Shown: piece after piece, positions 18,623 through 25,179 of the stretch
Layout: each line of letters begins with the position of its first letter
How positions within the stretch are numbered: position 1 is the first letter of the stretch
Source: Emticicia sp. 21SJ11W-3
Lineage (GTDB): Bacteria; Bacteroidota; Bacteroidia; Cytophagales; Spirosomataceae
NCBI RefSeq assembly: GCF_024138715.1
Contig: NZ_CP092074.1
Coordinates: 4,650,001 to 4,714,000, forward strand
DNA length: 64,000 nucleotides
Reading direction: 5' to 3'
Made by a program: the position numbers and the translations under genes
The notes under the pieces: model-generated
Database searches by the model: none
The model's input: only the letters and a program-made list of their open reading frames with translations
What the model was told of the DNA's origin: nothing

Positions 18623-18626
18623 GCTT

Positions 18627-18826
18627 CTAAAAAATAATCTGAAACCGGGTGCCTTCGCCAACTTTTGAAAATACTTTCAGGTTACCGCCATGCATTTGCA
18701 TTATCTGCCTCGACAAGCTCAGACCAATGCCCGAGCCTGTTTTCTTGGTGGTATAAAACGGGATAAATATCTTTTCAAGCGCTTCAGGCTCAATACCGCT
18801 GCCGTTATCGCCAATTTCAACTATTT
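18627..18826 (-). pseudogene. 3' fragment of the histidine kinase gene left by the target duplication
   Basis: This is the last 66 or so codons of the kinase gene at 20659-21984, copied as part of the target duplication and cut off upstream by the insertion sequence. The fragment covers the G2-box end of the ATPase domain only and has no start codon. Its two differences from the intact gene are both synonymous (AGC for AGT, AAC for AAT). Confidence 0.9.
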
Positions 18827-18839
18827 CCTGACTTGTTCA
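18827..18839 (+). repeat. Left terminal inverted repeat of the insertion sequence
   Basis: Thirteen bases matching the complement of the right end at 11 positions. It abuts the left copy of the target duplication. Confidence 0.85.
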
Positions 18840-18841
18840 AA

Positions 18842-20332
18842 TTAGGTCAGCAAGTTAATTTTTCTTAGGATTTCCATGATTACTGGGTTTAGATTTGCCT
18901 TTATTTTTATTTCTTTTCCTGTAATCTTGTTTTTTAGCCTTGCCGTTGTTATCCTTTTACATTCATGGATACATTTGCGGATGGATTTGTTTGTTTGAAG
19001 TTCTATGTGCTTGGATATAACCAGTGCTGTAAAGCAAATTAACAGATGTAGCTTGATAGGTTCTTCTTTGTAGTGAAATATGGGTCTTGTCTGTAAATCG
19101 CTTTTAGCTATTCGGAAAGCCTGTTCTATTCTGAACAATTCGTGATAACGTTCTATGATGGTATCATTGCTGAGAAGGCTTTCTTCTATATTGGTATAAT
19201 AGCCTTTGATTCCCAGAATCTTTTGTGTTTTATCAATTAGTTTCTGGTTGAGTGCTATAATTTCTTCTTTCGTGGTGGTGAACTTTAGCTTTTTGTTTTT
19301 GGAGGGGTTTTCGATGATGTATTTAGCATTTTCTATTTGCTTTTCCATTTCATACTTATCCTTACGATACCTGACTGTGGAGTAGCTGCAAACCAAATAT
19401 CCTTTGTCTGTTTTGATGCGGATGCTTTTGCCATCTTCACGCAAAATACTTTTGTCTATTGCCTCTATCAACTCATGGGAAAGATTACCTAATCTGGCTC
19501 CTACAATGTAGCTGATGTCATTTTCTCTTAGCGCCTCAATGTTTTCGGTACTAATCATTGCCGCATCAGCCACTACTGTAAAGTTTTTTACCTTATTTTT
19601 AAGGATGAAACTTTTTACAACGGGAATGATGGTATGCCCCTCGAAAGTATTGCCAGCAAAGACTTCGTAAGCTATCGGAAATCCCTCTTTACTGACCATT
19701 AGTGCCACTAAAATTTGTGGTTGTTGGAATTTATTATCTTTAGAAAATCCATTCTTACGCAATTCATCTTCTTCAAAAGTCTCAAAGTACAAGGTAGTGA
19801 CATCATAAAACAATAAGTCATAATTAAAGGCATAATGCTTCCTGGCAAATGCGAGAGCAATGCCCTCGGCTTTCGACTTTAGTTTAAGCCACTCAGGAGC
19901 AGTCTTATAATAATTTTGTCTGCGATGTTTGATACCAAAATATTCCTCCAGAAGCGCAATAGAACGAAGTTTAGAGGCCGGTTCCATTATCCGCATAATG
20001 ACCAAATCCAGAAGCAGAGTATTGTTTAGCTTGTCAAAACCGATGGCAAGGATAATTTTGGATAGTACATCATAAAGAAAAGTATAATGAACCCCGATAA
20101 ATTCGGTTTGTCTGATATAAAATACATTGCCTGCTTGCTGGTCTTCAAAGAGAAAAAGTTGTTTAGAGATTTTTTCAATAAAATCATTAGCAAGAACAAG
20201 TAGGTCAGATTTCTCCTGCTCGTTACGAGCAGTGCCGATGTGGCGAACAATGACTCGCTTCCTGTTTTCAATCTTATAAACCTGGATAGAAACCGAACTT
20301 TCTGAATATTTTATTTGCCTGATTTTATACAT
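18842..20332 (-). CDS. IS1634-family (IS4-related) DDE transposase
   Basis: A 496-residue transposase. Candidate catalytic residues are Asp177 (LLFYDVTTLYFE), Asp256 (FTVVADAAMIS) and Glu403 in the ELFRIEQAFRIAKSDL segment, the C-terminal signature of this family, followed by RPIFHY. The N-terminal 100 residues hold the DNA-binding region. Length and motifs indicate an intact, potentially active protein. The start at 20332 follows the family N-terminus; the stop overlaps a 13-bp sequence (18841-18853) that recurs in the same direction at 20341-20353, just upstream of the start codon. Related elements produce long target duplications, as seen here. Confidence 0.92.
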   Translation of the reverse strand: MYKIRQIKYSESSVSIQVYKIENRKRVIVRHIGTARNEQEKSDLLVLANDFIEKISKQLFLFEDQQAGNVFYIRQTEFIGVHYTFLYDVLSKIILAIGFDKLNNTLLLDLVIMRIMEPASKLRSIALLEEYFGIKHRRQNYYKTAPEWLKLKSKAEGIALAFARKHYAFNYDLLFYDVTTLYFETFEEDELRKNGFSKDNKFQQPQILVALMVSKEGFPIAYEVFAGNTFEGHTIIPVVKSFILKNKVKNFTVVADAAMISTENIEALRENDISYIVGARLGNLSHELIEAIDKSILREDGKSIRIKTDKGYLVCSYSTVRYRKDKYEMEKQIENAKYIIENPSKNKKLKFTTTKEEIIALNQKLIDKTQKILGIKGYYTNIEESLLSNDTIIERYHELFRIEQAFRIAKSDLQTRPIFHYKEEPIKLHLLICFTALVISKHIELQTNKSIRKCIHECKRITTARLKNKITGKEIKIKANLNPVIMEILRKINLLT

Positions 20333-20364
20333 TTTGACCCATTAGGTCAGCAAATTACAAAATT

Positions 20365-20386
20365 AATAGAGTTAATATACTCTATT
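20365..20386. promoter_or_regulatory. Hairpin upstream of the transposase gene
   Basis: AATAGAGT (20365-20372) and ACTCTATT (20379-20386) form a perfect 8-bp inverted repeat inside the element, 33 bp before the transposase start. It could be an operator, or a structure in read-through RNA that lowers transposase expression. Confidence 0.35.
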
Positions 20387-20416
20387 TCAGCAACTTATGA
20401 TTTTAAATTTAAGAGG

Positions 20417-20429
20417 TGGACAAGTCGGG
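20417..20429 (-). repeat. Right terminal inverted repeat of the insertion sequence
   Basis: Read on the minus strand it is CCCGACTTGTCCA, differing at two positions from the left end. The next base begins the right copy of the target duplication. Confidence 0.85.
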
Positions 20430-20597
20430 ACACTTGCTTTAGGTAAGGCTATTGAAGAAGGTATCATGGAGCGTAAAATGGATAAAGATAACGCCGCTCT
20501 GCAAGAAGAAGAAGAAGCTAAACGTGCAGTAGACGAAACACCAGCAGCAGTTGAGGAAACTCCAGCAGCAGTAGCCGGTGACGAAACTGAAGCATAA
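20430..20597 (+). pseudogene. 3' fragment of rpsB left by the target duplication
   Basis: This copy encodes the last 55 residues of S2 and is identical to the intact gene. The insertion-sequence end supplies an in-frame ATG at 20397, so an artificial 66-codon frame runs from the element into the S2 tail. There is no reason to think it is a functional gene; its promoter and ribosome site are unknown. Confidence 0.88.
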
Positions 20598-20619
20598 TTA
20601 GCCAAGAAATACTAAGTTT

Positions 20620-20654
20620 AAAGGCCCGGAATTTTGATTTCGGGCCTTTTTTTT
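20620..20654. terminator. Duplicate of the rpsB terminator
   Basis: Identical to 18588-18622. It now separates the S2 fragment from the convergent kinase gene whose stop codon is at 20659. Confidence 0.8.
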
Positions 20655-20658
20655 GCTT

Positions 20659-21984
20659 CTAAAAAATAATCTGAAACCGGGTGCCTTCGCCAACTTTTGA
20701 AAATACTTTCAGGTTACCGCCATGCATTTGCATTATCTGCCTCGACAAACTCAGACCAATGCCCGAGCCTGTTTTCTTGGTGGTATAAAACGGGATAAAT
20801 ATCTTTTCAAGCGCTTCAGGCTCAATACCGCTGCCATTATCGCCAATTTCAACTATTTTCTGTTCATCAATTTCAAAGGTTCTGATTCTTACCTGAGGAT
20901 TCAAACGAGACTCCGTAGCTTCAACTGCATTTTTTATAATGTTTATCAGCACCATTGCTATCAGCTCGGTATCGGCCATTAAATCAAAGCTCTCTTTAAA
21001 GTCTGTTTTTAACTCAATCTGTTTCTCTTTCAATTGCGGCTGAACCAGGTTTAGCACCTGAGCTATTAATTCTTTAGAGGTGGTTTCTTCAAACTTCGGT
21101 TTGGGTATGCTTGTAAACTCGCGGTAGGCATTTACAAAGTTCATAATACCCTTGCTACGGTTTTCTATCGTAAACAAGGCTTCTTTCAGGTCGTTAACAG
21201 TTTCCTGAATACCCTCTTCCTTGCTTAAATCAAGCTCAATAATTTCACGCATGGTGCTGGCTAGTGATACTATCGGCGTTACAGAGTTCATAATCTCATG
21301 GCGCAACACTTTGGTCAGGTTCTGCCAGGCTTCCAATTCTTTCTGTTGCAGCTCAGACTGAATGTTCTGCAACGAAATTAGTTTAATAACACGCCCCCTG
21401 AGGCTCACGGTGGCAGCGTTGATAGATATCTGTTTTTCGTTAGCTGTCTGATATAGCGCCTTACTGCCAGAAGAGATATTGTTCAGGATGTCAAACAATT
21501 CAGCATGGGCGGTTTTAGAAAGCTCGCTGATATTGCGCAAACGATAAATATTTAAAATACGAAAGGCCGCATTGTTTATGAGCTCAATGTTGCCAGACGA
21601 ATCGTAAGATAAAAGCCCTACATTTACGTGCTGAACAATAGTGTTAATATAGTGCAGGTTAGCTTCTTTTTCGGCGCGTGCCTGGCGGAAGGCCTCCAGA
21701 ACTCCATTGAATTGCTGGTTTACCTCTTCAAAACTTCGGCCCAGTTTGTTATCAGACCGAAACTTAACGGCGAAGTCAGAATACCGCACAGACTCAAAAA
21801 AACGGGCCAGCTTCCGGTTAATAGAAGTAGTATAAGTGAAAATCCAGAAAAATACGAGTGCCGACAAAATACCAAACAAGCCCACTGCCGACCACTGGTT
21901 CTGTAAAAAATAATAAACCATTGCCAGAAGTGTTACACTTAAAACACTAATACGCAGGATGATACCAATTGCAAAATGCCTCAT
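20659..21984 (-). CDS. NtrY-like sensor histidine kinase
   Basis: A 441-residue membrane sensor kinase. Two membrane segments lie at the N-terminus (about 5-27 and 32-52), followed by a linker, a PAS-like region (about 110-205) and the HisKA box with His229 (VLRHEIMNSVTPIVS). The ATPase domain has an N-box at IIKNAVEATE, then GDNGSGI and GSGIGLSL. The form is that of the NtrY/AtoS-like kinases that usually pair with a sigma-54 response regulator; none is in the window. The gene is complete because its 3' end was restored by the target duplication, while a 200-bp relic lies on the other side of the element. Confidence 0.9.
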   Translation of the reverse strand: MRHFAIGIILRISVLSVTLLAMVYYFLQNQWSAVGLFGILSALVFFWIFTYTTSINRKLARFFESVRYSDFAVKFRSDNKLGRSFEEVNQQFNGVLEAFRQARAEKEANLHYINTIVQHVNVGLLSYDSSGNIELINNAAFRILNIYRLRNISELSKTAHAELFDILNNISSGSKALYQTANEKQISINAATVSLRGRVIKLISLQNIQSELQQKELEAWQNLTKVLRHEIMNSVTPIVSLASTMREIIELDLSKEEGIQETVNDLKEALFTIENRSKGIMNFVNAYREFTSIPKPKFEETTSKELIAQVLNLVQPQLKEKQIELKTDFKESFDLMADTELIAMVLINIIKNAVEATESRLNPQVRIRTFEIDEQKIVEIGDNGSGIEPEALEKIFIPFYTTKKTGSGIGLSLSRQIMQMHGGNLKVFSKVGEGTRFQIIF

Positions 21985-22146
21985 GAAAAATAGCTGCTTG
22001 TAGGCGTGAAATTAAAAGACGGTTAAACGGTTAATCTTTTCAAAAAGAAAGAATTCTAAAGATAACCCTACGATTTAAAAAATCGTGAAACAACACAAAA
22101 GAAAATTTGTCAAATTTCGTTAAATACTTGTTAAATCAATAATAAA

Positions 22147-22797
22147 ATGAGAACCAGACACATAAATAAAAATTTATTTACCCTCCTTATTCTGGGAATA
22201 TTGTTGTCGGGCTGTTCTGCTCAAAGAGATTTTCTTTCAGATAATTTTTCTAAAGCAAAAGCTACCCACCAACGCATAGCCATATTACCATTTGATGTGC
22301 AGTTTGAAAACCCCGTAAACCGGAATCCTGATACCCGCACGCAAAGATTTTTCAGCCAGCAGGAACGTGAAGCAAGCCTTGATACCCAGAAAGAACTATT
22401 TGCCTACGCCGCCAAGCAGGTAGAAAAAGGAAGATACGAACTGGCGTTTCAGGATTTCACCAAAACCAACAGCATACTGGCAAGCAGTGGTATCAGGCTG
22501 GAAGACATAGGCAGGCATGACAAAGCTCAGCTGGCACGTATATTAGGGGTAGACGCCGTAATCTGGGGCCAGTTGCAGGTAGTTATCAGCCGCCAGAACC
22601 GGTACTCTATGATGCCCTCTTATATGGGGAACGACGGTGTTGAGGCCAATGTGAATCTGTATGATGCAGCCACCGGAGAGCTGCTGTGGAAAACCAATAT
22701 GAAACAGCGCCCAAACAACCGCATGGATACCCCCCACCACCTGACCAGCCAGTTGATTGCACAGGTAGCCAAACATTTACCATACCGAACAAAATAA
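22147..22797 (+). CDS. Outer-membrane-type lipoprotein, GNA1162/CsgG-like
   Basis: A 216-residue lipoprotein. The signal peptide ends in a lipobox (LLSGC, Cys about residue 23). The mature part begins with the strand QRIAILPFDVQFEN and includes a segment reading LARILGVDAVIWGQLQV, the usual pattern of CsgG-like and GNA1162-like lipoproteins that form an alpha/beta domain in the periplasm. It ends with a typical WKTNMKQRPNNR helix. The role is unknown; related proteins help assemble secretion or envelope structures. It is upstream of the YebC gene by 111 bp. Confidence 0.65.
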   Translation: MRTRHINKNLFTLLILGILLSGCSAQRDFLSDNFSKAKATHQRIAILPFDVQFENPVNRNPDTRTQRFFSQQEREASLDTQKELFAYAAKQVEKGRYELAFQDFTKTNSILASSGIRLEDIGRHDKAQLARILGVDAVIWGQLQVVISRQNRYSMMPSYMGNDGVEANVNLYDAATGELLWKTNMKQRPNNRMDTPHHLTSQLIAQVAKHLPYRTK

Positions 22798-22908
22798 GTG
22801 GATTATTAAAGTAAATTTTTCTAATTTCGCGCTCTGAACTACCGGCGGTGTCATCAAAAAAGACCGTGTCCGGAATATTATTAAAAATTAGCATTTACTT
22901 GATATATT

Positions 22909-23631
22909 ATGGGAAGAGCGTTTGAATTCAGAAAAGCTCGTAAAATGAAGCGTTGGGGGCAAATGGCCAAAACATTTACTCGTATTGGTAAAGATATTGC
23001 CATTGCCGTAAAATCTGGCGGCCCGGACCCTAACAGCAACTCGCGCCTGAGAGCCATCATACAAAATGCCAAGGCTGCCAATATGCCAAAGGCCAACGTT
23101 GAAAATGCCATTAAGAGAGCATCTTCTAAAGAGCAGGAAGACTACAAAGAGATGGTTTACGAGGGATACGCCCAACATGGCATTGCCATACTGGTTGAGT
23201 GTACCACCGACAACACCAACCGCTCGGTAGCCAATGTGCGCAGTTATTTCAGCAAATGTGGTGGCAGCCTGGGTACCTCGGGTATGTTGGATTTCATTTT
23301 CGACAGGAAGTCGGTCTTTAAGATTGCCAAGAACGACAAAATCGATGTGGAAGAACTGGAGTTTGAGTTAATCGACTTTGGTGCTGAAGAGGTATTTCTT
23401 GATGAAGAAAGCAACCAAGTTAATATTTACGGCGAGTTTACCGCCTTTGGCGCTATTCAGAAATTTCTGGAAGAGAAAGGCTTTGAATTACTACAGGCCG
23501 ATTTTGAGCGGATTCCGACCGATATGAAAACTATTACGGAAGAACAGGCCGCTGACGTTGAGAAACTGATAGAAAAACTGGAAGAAGATGACGACGTGCA
23601 GAATGTGTATCATAATATGATAATTGCCTGA
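22909..23631 (+). CDS. YebC/PmpR-family protein
   Basis: A 240-residue YebC-family protein, recognisable from GRAFEFRKARKMKRWGQMAKTFTRI (a slightly unusual version of the GHSKWANIK-type start), KAANMPKANVENAIKRA, VECTTDNTNRSVANVRSYFSK and the C-terminal acidic EKLEEDDDVQNVYHN. Members were described as DNA-binding regulators and more recently as translation factors acting on difficult peptide sequences. The family is highly conserved in length and fold. A strong terminator follows directly, so it is probably the last gene of its transcript. Confidence 0.92.
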   Translation: MGRAFEFRKARKMKRWGQMAKTFTRIGKDIAIAVKSGGPDPNSNSRLRAIIQNAKAANMPKANVENAIKRASSKEQEDYKEMVYEGYAQHGIAILVECTTDNTNRSVANVRSYFSKCGGSLGTSGMLDFIFDRKSVFKIAKNDKIDVEELEFELIDFGAEEVFLDEESNQVNIYGEFTAFGAIQKFLEEKGFELLQADFERIPTDMKTITEEQAADVEKLIEKLEEDDDVQNVYHNMIIA

Positions 23632-23653
23632 CCTGAATCTTGATTTCTATATT

Positions 23654-23684
23654 CGTCAGAATCCAAAAGATTCTGACGTTTTTA
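23654..23684 (+). terminator. Intrinsic terminator after the YebC gene
   Basis: CGTCAGAATC (23654-23663) pairs perfectly with GATTCTGACG (23669-23678), followed by a T-run. Its position argues that the next gene starts at 23712, not at an in-frame ATG at 23640. Confidence 0.85.
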
Positions 23685-23711
23685 TTTAACCACCTCACTT
23701 CTGCCTATACC

Positions 23712-24392
23712 ATGTTTCATATTCTGTACTCATTTATTCTCTTAATGATTATGTCAACCCCTGATTATAGCGTTTCTTTATCAAAAAACGAGTGGAAAGA
23801 CCTCGACAGCAAGTATTTCAGGCATTCAACCACCGGCCAAACCGCAACGCAGGAAACACTGGTAAAGCTGAAATATGACGACCAATACCTTTATGTTGCC
23901 TTTGAGTGCCACCAGAACCCCTACTGGAAAGAAAACACTTATCAGGTACATAACACAGAAATGTATAATCAGGAAGTGTTTGAGGTCTTTATAGCTGAAG
24001 GAACCGAAGTACCTGAGCGATATCTGGAACTGGAAATAAACCCCAATAATGTATTGTGGATTGGGAAGATACATAACCCTACCAAAGGACATGGCGGAGG
24101 GAATTCGACCGAAATGATAGACTATGCAAAGGCCGGTATCAAACACAGTGTAAAAACGCAAGACGATACCTGGAGTGGCACTTTGCAAATACCGCTGAGC
24201 TTGATTGGCTCAGGAAATACAAAAGATTACAGAGCCAACTTTTATAGAATTGTATCTACGCAATCGCACAAGAAAGGCGACTGGAAATGTAACCCCAAAG
24301 AATGTGATTTCTTATGCTGGAGCCCAACCATGAGCGGTAAAACTCCGGCTTTTCATAGACCTGAGTTTTTTGGCTCGCTGCATTTCAAATAA
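23712..24392 (+). CDS. Secreted CBM9-like carbohydrate-binding domain protein
   Basis: A 226-residue protein if it starts at the ATG at 23712, which lies after the upstream terminator and gives a plausible hydrophobic leader (MFHILYSFILLMIM). The body is a family 9 carbohydrate-binding-like beta sandwich: LVKLKYDDQYLYVAFEC near the N-terminus, EVFEVFIAEGTE, YLELEINPNN, WSGTLQIPLSLIG and an ending FHRPEFFGSLHF. In Bacteroidota such stand-alone domains are periplasmic or outer-membrane sugar- or heme-binding proteins of unclear role. It is convergent with a small lipoprotein gene. Confidence 0.75.
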   Translation: MFHILYSFILLMIMSTPDYSVSLSKNEWKDLDSKYFRHSTTGQTATQETLVKLKYDDQYLYVAFECHQNPYWKENTYQVHNTEMYNQEVFEVFIAEGTEVPERYLELEINPNNVLWIGKIHNPTKGHGGGNSTEMIDYAKAGIKHSVKTQDDTWSGTLQIPLSLIGSGNTKDYRANFYRIVSTQSHKKGDWKCNPKECDFLCWSPTMSGKTPAFHRPEFFGSLHFK

Positions 24393-24431
24393 AAGGCCAA
24401 TATAAACCAGCTCATTAATTAATTACTACGC

Positions 24432-24480
24432 TTAATCAGCCTGCATCTTAAAACAAATGTTTAAGGTGCAGGCTGATTAA
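24432..24480. terminator. Bidirectional terminator between convergent genes
   Basis: A 21-nt stem with a single wobble pair (24432-24452 with 24460-24480) and A/T-rich flanks on both sides. It lies between the CBM9-like gene and the small lipoprotein gene and can serve both. Confidence 0.85.
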
Positions 24481-24485
24481 ATTTA

Positions 24486-24866
24486 CTAGTTTTCATCCTT
24501 TAAAATCTTGCCCAGTCCTTCGCCCATTTTCTTCATGCGGGCATAGTTTTCGTACGAGTTTTTGGTTTTATCCATCTCAATCTTTAAACTACCCGGATAC
24601 ATCCTGATGTAAAATGCCATCTTATTATCAAGCACCATATCAGCATCCAAACGTGCATTTTCAAAAGAAAAGTCGCTTTCGTTTTCAAGTTCCTCATCCA
24701 GATACTGCTGCACTTCTTTAGTAAACCTTTCGGGATACCTGGCAGTAAATTTATACAAATCATGAGTTTCGCTATGCGAAATAGAAATATCCCCTTTGTT
24801 TTCACAAGACGAAAAGAACACAAGCCCCAGAGCAGCAATCAAAAATAAGTTAAATAGCTTTTTCAT
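24486..24866 (-). CDS. Small lipoprotein of unknown function
   Basis: A 126-residue protein with a lipoprotein signal (LIAALGLVFFSSC, Cys20). The mature part is short and charged; it reads as one alpha/beta unit with YKFTARYPERFTKEVQQYLDEEL and a C-terminal helix ENYARMKKMGEGLGKIL. I do not recognise a family. It stands alone, convergent with the CBM9-like gene, and is followed upstream by about 300 bp without a gene. Confidence 0.7.
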   Translation of the reverse strand: MKKLFNLFLIAALGLVFFSSCENKGDISISHSETHDLYKFTARYPERFTKEVQQYLDEELENESDFSFENARLDADMVLDNKMAFYIRMYPGSLKIEMDKTKNSYENYARMKKMGEGLGKILKDEN

Positions 24867-25179
24867 AATTATTTGTTATTAAAACGGTTTGAAATCGTTT
24901 CGATAAACAAATATAATGCAATGCTAGATACATTGTTATACATAGTACCTTGCTATTGCAATTATTATGATAAACGGTGCTATTGAAGGATGAACGGAAC
25001 CCGGTAACTCAAAGTCATTCATTCCTATTGGCAGCTAAGCCAAGATCCTGCTTTTTCACGCACGCATCTATCCTTTAATAATCAGAATTTACTCTTGAAA
25101 AATCAGCTTTTGTCAGAAATCCCTACCCTGTCAAACCCGAATCCGATAGGTTTGCATCATCATTTAAACCAGCATACTT
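24867..25179. other. Gene-free interval before the TonB-dependent receptor
   Basis: About 310 bp between divergent genes. I see AT-rich stretches near 24880-24960 that could hold promoters but no inverted repeat or coding signal worth naming. Confidence 0.4.

Larger units (their letters stand above)
18398..18826. repeat. Left arm of a 429-bp direct repeat (target-site duplication)
   Basis: This stretch, the rpsB 3' end, its terminator and the 3' end of the kinase gene, is repeated at 20430-20858 with a constant offset of 2032 bp. I see only two differences: G at 18717 and 18804 where the other arm has A. The arms directly abut the insertion sequence on both sides, which is what a staggered-cut target duplication predicts. 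Confidence 0.92.
18827..20429 (-). mobile_element. IS1634/IS1549-like insertion sequence, 1603 bp
   Basis: The element is bounded by imperfect terminal inverted repeats: CCTGACTTGTTCA at 18827-18839 and, on the other strand from 20429, CCCGACTTGTCCA (11 of 13 identical). It carries one transposase gene on the minus strand. The repeats end exactly where the 429-bp flanking direct repeat begins. IS1634 of Mycoplasma mycoides and IS1549 of Mycobacterium smegmatis are known to make target duplications of up to several hundred base pairs, so the family assignment and the flanks support each other. Boundaries are uncertain by one base. Confidence 0.9.
20430..20858. repeat. Right arm of the 429-bp direct repeat (target-site duplication)
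   Basis: Second copy of 18398-18826, differing at 20749 and 20836 only. Before insertion the DNA would have run from rpsB through this interval straight into the kinase gene. Confidence 0.92.

Noticed and set aside
18827-18830. Extending the repeat to 433 bp because CTG matches beyond a mismatch
   Set aside because: The mismatch lies at the first base of the left inverted repeat, so the match beyond is chance.
20397-20597. A separate functional small gene
   Set aside because: It is the duplicated rpsB end joined to a transposon terminus.
18398-20858. Composite transposon or ordinary tandem duplication with an IS landing between copies
   Set aside because: The repeats end exactly at the inverted repeats on both sides and there is one transposase only. 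A prior tandem duplication would need the insertion to fall precisely at its junction.
23640-23711. Longer N-terminus for the CBM9-like protein
   Set aside because: It would include the terminator of the preceding gene and adds residues with no family match.
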